From positions 1 to 64,000 of the forward strand of contig NZ_JOCB01000058.1 of assembly GCF_000718775.1 (NCBI RefSeq): a stretch of 64,000 nucleotides of DNA, written 5' to 3'. The position numbers were made by a program, and so were the translations under genes. The notes under the pieces were generated by a model, which saw nothing but the letters and a program-made list of their open reading frames with translations, had not been told where the DNA came from and searched no databases. Source of the stretch: Streptomyces sp. NRRL S-31 (GTDB taxonomy: Bacteria; Actinomycetota; Actinomycetes; Streptomycetales; Streptomycetaceae). Shown piece after piece: positions 28,263 to 38,886 of the stretch. Within the stretch, counting starts at the first letter, position 1; the number at the start of each line of letters is the position of its first letter.

Positions 28263-30085
28263 CCTCTCGACCCGAGTACTACACCCCGCAGCCCTACGAC
28301 CCCTACGCGGAGGAGGAGCAGCAGGGCGGCTGGTTCAACTCCGACGGCTACGCAACGCGGCAGCCGCAGGACCAGGGGACGGCCGAGGGATACGACCACC
28401 AGGGGACGGCCGAGGGGTACGGCCACCAAGGGGTGGCCGAGGGGTACGACCACGACCCGCGGACCTATCCGTACCAGCAGCAGCCGGCCGACCAGCCGAC
28501 GTACGCCCTGCGGACGGTGCCGGAACCGGCCGCGCCGGCCGAGCCCGAGTACCACGTGCCCGACACGCCCGAGGTCGGCTGGGACATGGCCGCCAGCCGG
28601 CGGCGCGCCTGGGTCAGCCGGGCCGTGCTGCTGTGCGTCCTGGCCGTCCAGGCGGTGCTCTCGATGCGCCTGTCCAACACGGCGTTCCAGGACGAGGCCC
28701 TGTACCTGGCGGCCGGGCACGCGGAGCTCCGGCACCTGCTGCACGGCACCCCGCTGCCCATCGACTACGGCGCCTACTTCTCGGGCTCGCCCCAGCTGTA
28801 CCCGGTGCTCGCCGCCGCCGTCGACGGCCGCTTCGGGCTCACCGGGGCCCGGATGCTGAGCCTCGCCTTCATGCTGGGCACCACCGGACTGCTGTACTCG
28901 TTCACCCGGCGGCTGTTCAACGAGCGGGCCGCGCTGGCCGGCGCCGCGCTCTTCGCCGTGGTGCAGTCGACCGTCGTCATGGGCTGGTTCGCCACCTACG
29001 ACGCCGCCGCCGTGTTCCTGCTGGCCCTCGCCACCTGGATCGTCGTGCGCACCGACCGGGCGCCGGTGGCCGCCGTGCTGCTCGCCGCCCCCGTCGCGGC
29101 CCTGGCCGTCGGCGTGAAGTACGCGGCCGGCCTGTACCTGCCGACCATCGTGGTGCTCGCGCTGCTCACCGGCTGGCCGCACAAGGGCGGCCGGGCCTTC
29201 CTGCGGATGGTGCTGCTCGCGCTCGGCATCGGCGCCCTGCTGGCGGCCGGTGCGTACGCCACCGACCTGCTGGCCGGTGTGCGGCAGACCACCACCAACC
29301 GCGACCACGGCTCCGACGGCACCGCCTTCCTGCTCCAGCGGTCGGCCGAGTGGGGCGGGCTGATGTTCCTCACCGCCGTCGGCGGCGCGATCTCCTACGT
29401 GCGGCGCAGCCGCATGAACGAGTCGCCCGTCGCCCAGCGGCTCGGCAATCCGGGCCGGCGCTGGCGGGCGCTGCTCGGACTGGTGCTGTGCGGCACCGCC
29501 CTGCTCGCGCCCGCCTACCAGGTGCACCTGGGAACCGTGGTCTCGCTGTTCAAGCACGTCGGCTTCGGCCTGCTGTTCGCCGCGCCGATGGCCGGCGTGG
29601 GCGTGACCCGGCTGATCGGGGCGCACTTCCGCTACCCCCAGCTCGGCATCATGCTGTGGACGGCGACGCTCTGCCTCGGCATCTCGCAGGCGGACTGGCG
29701 CTTCGGCGTCTGGCCCGACTCCTCGAAGATGATCCGGGTCGTCGACTCCCACGTGGACGGCAAGGGCCACTACCTCGCCTCCACGCCCGAGGTGCCCGTC
29801 TACTACCTGGGCGACAAGACCAGCCACCGGCAGTGGCAGGGCGTCTTCGCCCTGGAGTACACGGACAGGAAGGGCACGTACCACTCCGGGGACGCGGCCT
29901 ACCGGGCGGCGCTGCGCGACGGCGAGTTCGACCTGATCGTCCTGGACGGCCTCACCAACCCCCGGGTGGACGACGTCGTCGCGAACGCGGTGAAGGGCAA
30001 CCCGCACTACCGGCTCCTGGCCGACCTGCCCTTCCGCAACTCCAGCGGCACCGGTCATTACCGCATCTGGATCAAGACCGCCTGA
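28259..30085 (+). CDS. GT-C membrane glycosyltransferase, ArnT/PMT-like
   Basis: 608 residues. The first 110 are cytosolic and low in complexity, with three tandem 9-residue repeats of QGTAEGYDH type at 39-65. From about 117 there is a polytopic membrane domain of ten or more helices. The first periplasmic loop carries NTAFQDEALYLAAGH and YFSGSPQLYP, matching the catalytic-Asp loop of ArnT/PMT-type enzymes that use polyprenyl-phosphate sugars. A soluble C-terminal domain of about 120 residues follows. Its start overlaps the GH26 stop (ATGA). The DPM1-like gene downstream could supply its lipid-linked donor. The acceptor is unknown. Confidence 0.75.
   Translation: MTSRPEYYTPQPYDPYAEEEQQGGWFNSDGYATRQPQDQGTAEGYDHQGTAEGYGHQGVAEGYDHDPRTYPYQQQPADQPTYALRTVPEPAAPAEPEYHVPDTPEVGWDMAASRRRAWVSRAVLLCVLAVQAVLSMRLSNTAFQDEALYLAAGHAELRHLLHGTPLPIDYGAYFSGSPQLYPVLAAAVDGRFGLTGARMLSLAFMLGTTGLLYSFTRRLFNERAALAGAALFAVVQSTVVMGWFATYDAAAVFLLALATWIVVRTDRAPVAAVLLAAPVAALAVGVKYAAGLYLPTIVVLALLTGWPHKGGRAFLRMVLLALGIGALLAAGAYATDLLAGVRQTTTNRDHGSDGTAFLLQRSAEWGGLMFLTAVGGAISYVRRSRMNESPVAQRLGNPGRRWRALLGLVLCGTALLAPAYQVHLGTVVSLFKHVGFGLLFAAPMAGVGVTRLIGAHFRYPQLGIMLWTATLCLGISQADWRFGVWPDSSKMIRVVDSHVDGKGHYLASTPEVPVYYLGDKTSHRQWQGVFALEYTDRKGTYHSGDAAYRAALRDGEFDLIVLDGLTNPRVDDVVANAVKGNPHYRLLADLPFRNSSGTGHYRIWIKTA
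28373..28453 (+). repeat. Three tandem 27-bp repeats in the GT-C gene
   Basis: Three in-frame units encode QGTAEGYDH, QGTAEGYGH and QGVAEGYDH (residues 39-65 of the transferase). They lie in the cytosolic N-terminal arm before the first membrane helix. Confidence 0.85.
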
Positions 30086-30122
30086 AGCCGCTCCCCGCCG
30101 TCCCGTACCCGAAAGGCCGTCC

Positions 30123-30269
30123 ATGCGGCTCACCGTCACCGGCACCGGCCACCCGGGTGCCACGCACGCCGCCTGCACGGCGGAGCCGGGCCACGAGGTG
30201 CCCGGCGTCGACACACGAGCAGCGCGTCCGGCGCCGGGCAGGCCGGCGCCCGCAGGGGAGGGAGAGTGA
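30123..30269 (+). pseudogene. Relic of a UDP-glucose 6-dehydrogenase N-terminus
   Basis: A 48-codon open frame from ATG 30123 to TGA 30269. The first 31 residues (MRLTVTGTGHPGATHAACTA, then EPGHEVPGVDT) match the Rossmann start of UDP-glucose/GDP-mannose dehydrogenases, including the G-x-G-x-x-G loop and the D after GV that binds the NAD ribose. After about 32 residues the similarity ends in Arg/Pro/Ala-rich sequence and a stop, so the catalytic domain is gone. Its TGA overlaps the start of the DPM1-like gene (TGATG), so it may persist as a translational-coupling leader. The cassette may once have made a hexuronate donor. Confidence 0.65.
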
Positions 30270-31009
30270 TGGCGCACGACGAGGTCCGGGTCACCGTGGT
30301 GATGCCGACGTACAACGAGGCGGCGAACCTGCCGGGGATGGCCGAGGCCGTGCTCGGACTGCCGCTCGGCGGACTCCATCTGAAGATCGTCGACGACTCC
30401 AGCCCGGACGGCACCGGGGACATCGCCGAGGAACTGGCCGAGAAGCACAACAGCGGCGGCCGGCACCGGATGAGCGTGCTGCACCGCACCGAGAAGGACG
30501 GGCTGGGGCGGGCGTACACGGCCGGGATGTCCGCCGCGCTGGAGGAGGGGGCCGCGTACGTCGTCCAGATGGACGCCGACGGCAGCCATCCGGTGGAGGC
30601 CGTGCCCCGGATGCTGGAGGCGGCCCTCGGCTCCGGCGCCGGTCTGGTGGTCGGCAGCCGGTACGTCGAGGGCGGCTCGCTGGACGAGGAGTGGGGCGCC
30701 CACCGGGTGCTGCTGTCCCGCTTCGCCAACCGGTACGCGCGCGCCATCCTCGGCACCGAGATCCAGGACATCACGGCCGGCTTCAACCTGTGGTCGGCGC
30801 CGACCCTCAGGGACGTGGACCTGTCGTCCCTGGACAGCGCCGGCTACAGCTTCCAGGTGGAGCTGAAGTACAAGGCCGTGCGGGCCGGGCACACGGCCGT
30901 GGAGATCCCGATCCGCTTCACCGAGCGCACCGAGGGCGTCTCCAAGATGACGCTGCGCACCCAGCTGGAGTCCGCGGTGCTGCCGCTGCGGCTGCGGCTG
31001 AAGCGGTAG
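30269..31009 (+). CDS. Polyprenol-phosphate mannosyltransferase, DPM1-like GT2
   Basis: 246 residues, a soluble GT2 enzyme: VTVVMPTYNEAANLPGMAEA at about 8-27, KIVDDSSPDGTGDIAEELAE, and QMDADGSHP with the metal-binding DAD. It has no C-terminal membrane helices, so it resembles Ppm1/DPM1 that makes polyprenyl-phosphate mannose from GDP-mannose; glucose is an alternative. The start is ATG 30269, coupled to the relic upstream. It ends the cassette, followed by a convergent gene 8 nt later. It would provide the donor for the GT-C enzyme at 28259. Confidence 0.85.
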   Translation: MAHDEVRVTVVMPTYNEAANLPGMAEAVLGLPLGGLHLKIVDDSSPDGTGDIAEELAEKHNSGGRHRMSVLHRTEKDGLGRAYTAGMSAALEEGAAYVVQMDADGSHPVEAVPRMLEAALGSGAGLVVGSRYVEGGSLDEEWGAHRVLLSRFANRYARAILGTEIQDITAGFNLWSAPTLRDVDLSSLDSAGYSFQVELKYKAVRAGHTAVEIPIRFTERTEGVSKMTLRTQLESAVLPLRLRLKR

Positions 31010-31017
31010 GGGCGCGG

Positions 31018-31896
31018 CTACCGGGCGGCGGCGGAGGCCTGTGCCTGGCCGCGGCGGTGGATCTGGTTCACGGTGAACTGGGCGAGGTCGTTGCCGACGC
31101 CGAAGACGTCGGTGTTCTTGGCGGTGACGTCCTTGCCGTCGGTGAATCCGGCGATCGTGAAGTAGGCGTAGCGGCCGTAGGAGTTCCGGGTGGAGCGGCA
31201 GAACGCGCCGTCGCAGAAGGGCTTGACGCCGCCCTTGCCGAACAGCGAGCGCACGATGCTGCGGTCGTCGGTCCGGGCCTTGGCCGTCGCGGCGTGCGCC
31301 GCGTCCTCGAAGACGGCGACGCCGACGGTGACCGCGATGCCTCCGTCGGTGTAGGTGACGCGCATCAGGCGGGTGCAGCCGTTGGCGGTGAGGATGCCCG
31401 GCAGGGTGCCGCCGGCCGCGGTGGCGCAGTTCGTGGTGTCGGCCGTGGCGCCCTTCTCGTACACGGTGTCCCCGACGGTCAGCCGCTTGTCCGGGAAGAG
31501 GGTGTCGGGGCTGAGCGGGGCGGTGTCCTTCTTCGCGCTGGAGATGAACTCCTTGGGGTCCAGCGGCGGCGGCGCGCTGGTGGGCGCGAAGGACGGCGTC
31601 GCGGTGCCGGACCCGGGTATGGAGGCGCTGGCGGGCAGGTCGCCGGGGCCGGCCTGCGGGTCACCGCCGTTCGCGGAGACGACGGCCAGCGCGACCGCGG
31701 TGCCTATCGCGGCCGTGGCGAGCACGCCGCCGGCTATGAACAGCAGCTTGCGGCGCTTGTGACGCGTCTCCGACGCCTCGGCGAGCGCGGCCCAGTCCGG
31801 CGTGCCGTCGTCCTCGGACGCGCCGTTCCACGGCTGCTGCGATTGCGGTTTCCAGGGATCCCACTGAGACTGGGGTCCCCCCTGCCCGTAACTCAT
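31018..31896 (-). CDS. Single-pass membrane protein with extracytoplasmic domain, unknown function
   Basis: 292 residues. A Gln/Pro/Trp-rich cytosolic N-terminus (MSYGQGGPQSQWDPWKPQSQ) is followed by one membrane helix (about 50-75, LLFIAGGVLATAAIGTAVAL), a Pro/Ser/Thr-rich linker and an outside domain of about 190 residues. That domain contains NCATAAGGTLPGILTANGCT and a Cys-containing KPFCDGAFCRS segment, so disulfides are likely. The ATG at 31896 is preferred over 31905 because a -10-like TAAGAT ends 7 nt before it and overlaps the upstream ATG, which fits a leaderless transcript. Family not recognised. Confidence 0.75.
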   Translation of the reverse strand: MSYGQGGPQSQWDPWKPQSQQPWNGASEDDGTPDWAALAEASETRHKRRKLLFIAGGVLATAAIGTAVALAVVSANGGDPQAGPGDLPASASIPGSGTATPSFAPTSAPPPLDPKEFISSAKKDTAPLSPDTLFPDKRLTVGDTVYEKGATADTTNCATAAGGTLPGILTANGCTRLMRVTYTDGGIAVTVGVAVFEDAAHAATAKARTDDRSIVRSLFGKGGVKPFCDGAFCRSTRNSYGRYAYFTIAGFTDGKDVTAKNTDVFGVGNDLAQFTVNQIHRRGQAQASAAAR

Positions 31897-31967
31897 GGGG
31901 CGCATCTTAGACGGGGGGCCGGTGGCGCGGGGTCGGTCTCGTGGCCCGCCTCGCGGCCCGCCTCGTT

Positions 31968-31997
31968 TTGACCCGTCCGGGCCCCGGCAGGTAACCT
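31968..31997 (+). promoter_or_regulatory. Promoter of rplM-rpsI
   Basis: TTGACC (31968-31973) and TAACCT (31992-31997) are 18 bp apart. Transcription would begin near 32004, giving a leader of about 175 nt. Confidence 0.65.
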
Positions 31998-32076
31998 GCT
32001 TCTTCGTTGTGTATTGGCTTGCTCATTCTCACGGGACGGGCCCTTACACCGGTCCACCGGGCCGATGACCAGCGAT

Positions 32077-32108
32077 CCCACGCACGCGGTTTGCGTCGCC
32101 GCCGTGGG
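32077..32108 (+). promoter_or_regulatory. Hairpin in the rplM leader
   Basis: CCCACG (32077-32082) pairs with CGTGGG (32103-32108) and encloses a smaller stem (ACGC/GCGT). It lies midway in the inferred leader. It does not match the L13 leader motifs I know from Firmicutes. Confidence 0.45.
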
Positions 32109-32177
32109 TCAAGGGCTGTCGTGATCGTTTCGGTGACCTTGTTTAGGACCATTCACTCGAAGCGAAGGCTACGAACC

Positions 32178-32621
32178 GTGCGTACGTACAGCCCCAAGCC
32201 CGGCGATGTGACGCGCCAGTGGCACGTCATCGACGCTCAGGACGTTGTCCTGGGCCGTCTCGCCACCACCGCTGCGACCCTCCTGCGGGGCAAGCACAAG
32301 CCGATCTACGCGCCGCACGTCGACGCTGGTGACTTCGTCATCATCATCAACGCCGACAAGGTGCACCTGTCCGGCAACAAGCGGACCCAGAAGATGGCGT
32401 ACCGCCACTCCGGCTACCCGGGCGGTCTGCGCTCCGTCCGCTACGACGAGCTGCTCGACAAGAACCCCGAGAAGGCCATCGAGAAGGCCGTCAAGGGCAT
32501 GCTCCCGAAGAACTCCCTGGGCCGTCAGATGCTCTCGAAGCTGAAGGTCTACAAGGGTGACCAGCACCCGCACGGCGCCCAGCAGCCCGTGCCGTTCGAG
32601 ATCACCCAGGTCGCGCAGTAA
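32178..32621 (+). CDS. rplM: 50S ribosomal protein L13
   Basis: Early 50S assembly protein, 147 residues. The start is GTG 32178 ([20 protein letters not shown]), where family similarity begins; the frame is open further upstream. The [20 protein letters not shown] and [20 protein letters not shown] segments are intact. It is co-transcribed with rpsI 42 nt downstream. The long leader contains a two-step hairpin at 32077-32108. Confidence 0.98.
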   Translation: MRTYSPKPGDVTRQWHVIDAQDVVLGRLATTAATLLRGKHKPIYAPHVDAGDFVIIINADKVHLSGNKRTQKMAYRHSGYPGGLRSVRYDELLDKNPEKAIEKAVKGMLPKNSLGRQMLSKLKVYKGDQHPHGAQQPVPFEITQVAQ

Positions 32622-32663
32622 GTCCGGCCACCCCCTAAGACTGAACAGAATCTGAGGAGAATC

Positions 32664-33176
32664 GTGGCCGAGACCACTGCCGAGCAGCCGCTCGAAGAGC
32701 TTGACATCGACAGCTACACCACCGAGTCCGAGGTCCCCGTCGAGGGTGAGTACACCTCGGAGTCCCTGGCCTCCCGCTTCGGCGAGCCGCAGCCGGCCGC
32801 CGGCCTGGGCCGCCGGAAGAACGCCATCGCCCGCGTCCGGATCGTCCCGGGCACCGGCAAGTGGAAGATCAACGGTCGCACCCTCGAGGACTACTTCCCG
32901 AACAAGGTGCACCAGCAGGAAGTCAACGAGCCGTTCAAGGTCCTGGAGCTTGAGGGCCGTTACGACATCATCGCCCGCATCGCGGGTGGCGGTGTCTCCG
33001 GCCAGGCCGGTGCCCTGCGCCTCGGTGTCGCCCGTGCGCTGAACGAGGCCGACGTCGACAACAACCGCGGCCCGCTGAAGAAGGCCGGCTTCCTCAAGCG
33101 CGACGACCGTGCGGTCGAGCGCAAGAAGGCCGGTCTGAAGAAGGCCCGCAAGGCTCCGCAGTACAGCAAGCGCTAA
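32664..33176 (+). CDS. rpsI: 30S ribosomal protein S9 with acidic N-terminal extension
   Basis: 170 residues. The S9 core starts near residue 48 ([20 protein letters not shown]) and ends in the tRNA-contacting tail [12 protein letters not shown]. The first 45 residues are acidic ([20 protein letters not shown]...), longer than in most bacteria. The start is GTG with TGAGGAG upstream. Two tandem terminator hairpins follow. Confidence 0.97.
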   Translation: MAETTAEQPLEELDIDSYTTESEVPVEGEYTSESLASRFGEPQPAAGLGRRKNAIARVRIVPGTGKWKINGRTLEDYFPNKVHQQEVNEPFKVLELEGRYDIIARIAGGGVSGQAGALRLGVARALNEADVDNNRGPLKKAGFLKRDDRAVERKKAGLKKARKAPQYSKR

Positions 33177-33192
33177 GCTTCGCTGCCTGCTC

Positions 33193-33266
33193 GTACGTGG
33201 TACGGGCTTCGGCCCCACGTACTCCGAACGCCCCGGCGGCACGCCACATGTGCCTCCGGGGCGTTC
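33193..33266 (+). terminator. Tandem terminator hairpins after rpsI
   Basis: Hairpin 1 is GTACGTGG (33193-33200) with CCACGTAC (33215-33222). Hairpin 2 has an 11-bp stem, GAACGCCCCGG (33226-33236) with CCGGGGCGTTC (33256-33266), topped by GGCAC/GTGCC, and is followed by GCTTATCCC. Confidence 0.75.
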
Positions 33267-33392
33267 GCTTATCCCAGCCAAGGGCGTATAACGGCACAAG
33301 ACGCTCAAAGGCTTGTGTGATCGGACGCCGGAGCGCTCGCCACCCGACGCGGTGCGGTCCGCTTCCGACTCGATGCTTCCTCAGGAGGACAA

Positions 33393-34751
33393 GTGGGACG
33401 ACTCTTCGGCACGGACGGCGTGCGCGGTGTCGCCAACGCGGATCTGACGGCCGAGATGGCGCTCGGCCTCTCCGTGGCCGCGGCGCACGTACTGGCCGAG
33501 GCGGGCACCTTCGAGGGCCACAAGCCGAAAGCCGTGGTCGGACGGGACCCGCGGGCGTCCGGGGAGTTCCTGGAGGCGGCGGTCGTCGCCGGTCTGGCCA
33601 GTGCGGGCGTGGACGTCCTGCGGGTCGGCGTGCTGCCGACGCCGGCGGTGGCGCACCTGACCGGCGCGCTCGGCGCCGACCTGGGCGTGATGCTCTCCGC
33701 CAGCCACAACGCCATGCCGGACAACGGCATCAAGTTCTTCGCCCGCGGCGGCCACAAGCTCGCCGACGAGCTGGAGGGCAGGATCGAGGCGGTGTACGAG
33801 TCGCACCGGCACGGCGAGCCGTGGGAGCGGCCGACGGGCGCCGGGGTCGGGCGCGTGCGGTCGTACGACGAGGGTGCCGAGCAGTACATCGGCCATCTGC
33901 TGTCGGTGCTGCCCAACCGGCTCGACGGCCTGAAGATCGTCCTGGACGAAGCGCACGGCGCGGCCTCGGGGGTCTCGCCGGAGGCGTTCTCCCGGGCGGG
34001 CGCCGAGATCGTCACGATCGGTGCCGAGCCGGACGGGCTCAACATCAACGACGGCTGCGGCTCGACCCACCTGGGGAAGCTGAAGGCCGCCGTCGTCGAG
34101 CACGGCGCGGACCTCGGCATCGCGCACGACGGTGACGCCGACCGCTGCCTGGCCGTGGACCACACCGGCGAGGAGGTCGACGGCGACCAGATCCTCTCCG
34201 TGCTCGCGCTGGCCATGCGGGAACGTTCCGAGCTGCGCGCCGACACGGTCGTCGCCACGGTGATGTCCAACCTCGGCTTCAAGCTGGCGATGGAGCGCGC
34301 GGGCATCCGGCTGGTGCAGACCGCCGTGGGCGACCGGTATGTCCTGGAGGAGATGAAGCGGCACGGGTACGCCCTGGGCGGCGAGCAGTCCGGCCACGTG
34401 ATCATCCTCGACCACGCCACGACCGGCGACGGCACGCTGACCGGACTGCTGCTGGCGGCCCGGGTCGCGGAGACCGGGAGCACACTGCGGGAGCTGGCGT
34501 CCGTGATGGAGCGGCTGCCGCAGGTCCTCATCAACGTGCCGGACGTGGACAAGTCGCGGGTGAACACCTCCGCGGACCTCGCCGCCGCGGTGACCGAGGC
34601 GGAGCGGGCGCTGGGCACCACGGGACGGGTCCTGCTGCGGCCCTCCGGTACCGAGCCGCTGGTCCGGGTGATGGTCGAGGCCGCGGACATCGAGCAGGCC
34701 CGCGCGGTCGCCGGCCGGCTGGCCGACGCCGTCAAGTCCGCGCTGGGTTAG
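33393..34751 (+). CDS. glmM: Phosphoglucosamine mutase
   Basis: Converts glucosamine-6-P to glucosamine-1-P for UDP-GlcNAc and peptidoglycan synthesis. 452 residues. The phosphoserine loop is [13 protein letters not shown] with catalytic Ser104; the metal loop is [10 protein letters not shown] (about 245-254); the sugar-binding GGEQSGH and phosphate-binding [15 protein letters not shown] (about 414-428) are present. The start is GTG 33393 with a CAGGAGG site. Its stop overlaps the convergent DUF389 gene by 4 bp. glmS, the previous pathway step, lies 2.2 kb downstream. Confidence 0.97.
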   Translation: MGRLFGTDGVRGVANADLTAEMALGLSVAAAHVLAEAGTFEGHKPKAVVGRDPRASGEFLEAAVVAGLASAGVDVLRVGVLPTPAVAHLTGALGADLGVMLSASHNAMPDNGIKFFARGGHKLADELEGRIEAVYESHRHGEPWERPTGAGVGRVRSYDEGAEQYIGHLLSVLPNRLDGLKIVLDEAHGAASGVSPEAFSRAGAEIVTIGAEPDGLNINDGCGSTHLGKLKAAVVEHGADLGIAHDGDADRCLAVDHTGEEVDGDQILSVLALAMRERSELRADTVVATVMSNLGFKLAMERAGIRLVQTAVGDRYVLEEMKRHGYALGGEQSGHVIILDHATTGDGTLTGLLLAARVAETGSTLRELASVMERLPQVLINVPDVDKSRVNTSADLAAAVTEAERALGTTGRVLLRPSGTEPLVRVMVEAADIEQARAVAGRLADAVKSALG

Positions 34752-35725
34752 TACTCCGCCCTCCCGGCCCCGCCGGTGCGGGGAGCGCCGTCCCGGGACA
34801 CGCGCTCCCTCCGTCCCGTCCACAGCCACTTCTGCGCCAGCAGTGTGAGGACGCCCGCCAGGACGATGCCCAGCAGGTTCAGCAGAAGCTGTTCCGTGGA
34901 GCCGATCGTCTGGGAGGTGTCGCCGTAGGCCAGGGCCACGGCGGCGTTCGCGGCGGCCGGGACCGTGGTCACCGAGATCGCCACCCCCACCAGCGCGCCC
35001 GACTTCGCCGAGGTCAGGGAGAGGGTGCCGGCGATGCCGGCCAGGACCGCCACGATGAGCGAGAAGGCGTCCGGCGCGTACACGAACGCGGTGTTGGGCC
35101 GGTCGCCGTCCAGCTGGGACCGGTGGAACAGCCCGATGGCGTCCATGAACAGGGTGAAGCCGACCGTCACCGCCATCGCCGCCGCGAAGCCCACCAGCAG
35201 GGCGGTCAGCGAGCGCCCCGCCAGGCGCGGGGTGCGCCGGACGAGGGCGGTGCAGACCCCGGCCAGCGGACCGAACTCCGGGCCCACGGCCATCGCGCCC
35301 ACGATCAGGATCGCGTTGTCCAGGACGACGCCGCAGGCGGCGATCATCGTGGCCAGGGTGATGAAGGCGAGGTAGGTGACCGACAGGGTCGACTCCTCGT
35401 GCGTGGCCTCGGTGAGGCCCTCCCACAGCACCGCGTCGGCCCCCTCGCCCGGGGCCTCGGCCTCGGCCTCGTCGGCCCGCCGGGACAGCGACAGACCGAC
35501 GTCCTCCACGGCGATCGAGCCGGTCTCGGCCAGCCCCAGCCGGCGCAGTCCGCCGACGAGTCCGTCACCCGCCTCGCGCGCCACGTCGCACAGCACGACG
35601 TCCCCGGCTGGGTCGCGGGCGGCGCCCGGGAGCACCACCAGGTGGGCCGTGCCGACGGTCGTCTCTATCAGCCGGACCACATCGTCGGTGGTGTCCGCGG
35701 GGGAGATCAGGCGCAGATGCAGCAT
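34748..35725 (-). CDS. DUF389 family membrane protein
   Basis: 325 residues. A soluble N-terminal domain of about 110 residues ([20 protein letters not shown]) resembles a small regulatory fold. It is followed by six or more membrane helices with the DUF389 signature region [20 protein letters not shown] and [20 protein letters not shown]. The biochemical role of the family is unknown. A TAGAAA box ends 6 nt before the ATG, suggesting a leaderless mRNA. It lies downstream of and co-oriented with coaA, and is convergent with glmM. Confidence 0.85.
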   Translation of the reverse strand: MLHLRLISPADTTDDVVRLIETTVGTAHLVVLPGAARDPAGDVVLCDVAREAGDGLVGGLRRLGLAETGSIAVEDVGLSLSRRADEAEAEAPGEGADAVLWEGLTEATHEESTLSVTYLAFITLATMIAACGVVLDNAILIVGAMAVGPEFGPLAGVCTALVRRTPRLAGRSLTALLVGFAAAMAVTVGFTLFMDAIGLFHRSQLDGDRPNTAFVYAPDAFSLIVAVLAGIAGTLSLTSAKSGALVGVAISVTTVPAAANAAVALAYGDTSQTIGSTEQLLLNLLGIVLAGVLTLLAQKWLWTGRRERVSRDGAPRTGGAGRAEY

Positions 35726-35750
35726 GGCGCCTTTCTAACAGGCGGCGGGC

Positions 35751-36740
35751 CTACAGCTTGCGGAGCCTGAGCCGTTGCACCTTGTGGTCGGGGCCCTTGC
35801 GCACGACGAGGGTGGCCCGGCCGCGGGTCGGGGCGATGTTCTCCACCAGGTTGGGCTTGTTGATGGTCCGCCAGAGGGTGCGCGCGTAGTCCAGGGCCTC
35901 CTCCTCGGAGACCTGGGTGTACTTGCGGAAGTACGAGGACGGGTTCTGGAAGGCGGTGTGGCGCAGCTTCCGGAAGCGGCTGAGGTACCAGCGCTCGATG
36001 TCCTCCGCGCTCGCGTCGACGTACACGCTGAAGTCGAAGTAGTCGGCGAGGCCGACCCTGGTGCGGCCGTCCTTGCCGGGCAGGGCGGGCTGGAGGACGT
36101 TCAGGCCCTCCACGATCAGGATGTCCGGGCGGCGGACGGTGAGCCGCTGGTCCGGGACGATGTCGTAGATCAGGTGCGAGTAGACGGGGGCCGTCACCTC
36201 GGACTTGCCGGCCTTGATGTCGGCGACGAAACGGGTCAGGGCCCGGCGGTCGTAGGACTCGGGGAACCCCTTGCGCGACATCAGGCCGCGCGCCTGGAGC
36301 TCCCGGGTGGGCAGCAGGAAGCCGTCCGTCGTCACCAGCTCCACGCGCGGGTGCTCGGGCCAGCGGGAGAGCAGCGCCTGGAGCAGCCGGGCCACCGTGG
36401 ACTTGCCCACGGCCACCGAGCCGGCGACCCCTATGACGAACGGGGTGCCGGACTGCGAGCCCTGCTCGCCGAGGAAGGTGTTCAGCGCCCCGCGGAGGCC
36501 GTCGGTGGCGCCGACGTAGAGGTTGAGCAGCCGGGAGAGCGGGAGGTAGATGTCCCGCACCTCGTCCAGGTCGATGACGTCGCCGAGGCCGCGGAGCTTC
36601 TCCACCTCCTCGGCGGTGAGCGGCAGCGGCGTCTTGTCGCGCAGCGCGCTCCACTCGGCGCGGGTGAGGTCGACGTAGGGAGTCGCCTCCGGCCTGTGCC
36701 GGTGGGCGCTCCGGGGCATCGAGGGGACCGGTGAGATCAC
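35751..36740 (-). CDS. coaA: Pantothenate kinase, type I
   Basis: First step of CoA synthesis: pantothenate + ATP to 4'-phosphopantothenate. 329 residues. The Walker A loop is GSVAVGKS (107-114); [20 protein letters not shown] and the phosphate/pantothenate segments [16 protein letters not shown] and [10 protein letters not shown] follow. The start is GTG 36740 ([20 protein letters not shown]), with a TAACAA box ending 6 nt upstream, consistent with a leaderless start; ATG 36719 is an alternative. It is divergent from glmS. Confidence 0.95.
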   Translation of the reverse strand: MISPVPSMPRSAHRHRPEATPYVDLTRAEWSALRDKTPLPLTAEEVEKLRGLGDVIDLDEVRDIYLPLSRLLNLYVGATDGLRGALNTFLGEQGSQSGTPFVIGVAGSVAVGKSTVARLLQALLSRWPEHPRVELVTTDGFLLPTRELQARGLMSRKGFPESYDRRALTRFVADIKAGKSEVTAPVYSHLIYDIVPDQRLTVRRPDILIVEGLNVLQPALPGKDGRTRVGLADYFDFSVYVDASAEDIERWYLSRFRKLRHTAFQNPSSYFRKYTQVSEEEALDYARTLWRTINKPNLVENIAPTRGRATLVVRKGPDHKVQRLRLRKL

Positions 36741-36941
36741 AGTCCATTGTTAACGGAGTCTGAACGGCCCGGCGGGTGGGGTCCGTCACGCGCGCGGCCG
36801 GACCGCCGCGAGGCCGTCGCGAGGCCGTCGTGAAGACCCTGGGGACGGCCGTCGTGAGAGCCTTCGTACGACGGTGGGAATTTCCGATTTCGGGCAGGAA
36901 GGAGCCGTTTCCGATCGCTTCCGGCCCGTAGGCTGCCGCCC

Positions 36942-38789
<1,848 letters not shown>

Positions 38790-38791
38790 GC

Positions 38792-38829
38792 GCGCGGGGG
38801 CGGACGGCCGTGTGCCTCCGCCCCCGCGC
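38792..38829 (+). terminator. Terminator after glmS
   Basis: A 13-bp GC stem (38792-38804 with 38817-38829) with a 12-nt loop starts 3 nt after the glmS stop codon. Confidence 0.75.
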
Positions 38830-38832
38830 CGT

Positions 38833-38872
38833 GGTCCGTCAGGCGCCGGGCGGTGGTCCGTCAGGCGCCGCC
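38833..38872. repeat. Short direct repeat after glmS
   Basis: GTGGTCCGTCAGGCGCCG occurs twice a few bases apart, just after the glmS terminator and before the end of the secreted SH3-like gene. No function is evident. Confidence 0.6.
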
Positions 38873-38886
38873 GGAGCGGCGGACGT

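Noticed and set aside
28151-30892. 913-codon minus-strand open frame over the polysaccharide cassette
   Set aside because: Antisense shadow: composition is typical of reverse-frame high-GC DNA, and the plus-strand genes have clear motifs and coupled starts.
28633-31971. 1112-codon plus-strand open frame across the GT-C and DPM1-like genes
   Set aside because: An Arg/Pro-rich out-of-frame reading; the real genes occupy another frame with recognisable domains.
36741-36941. A glmS-type self-cleaving ribozyme upstream of glmS
   Set aside because: No ribozyme core is present, and the -10 box 7 nt before the ATG leaves no leader to hold one.
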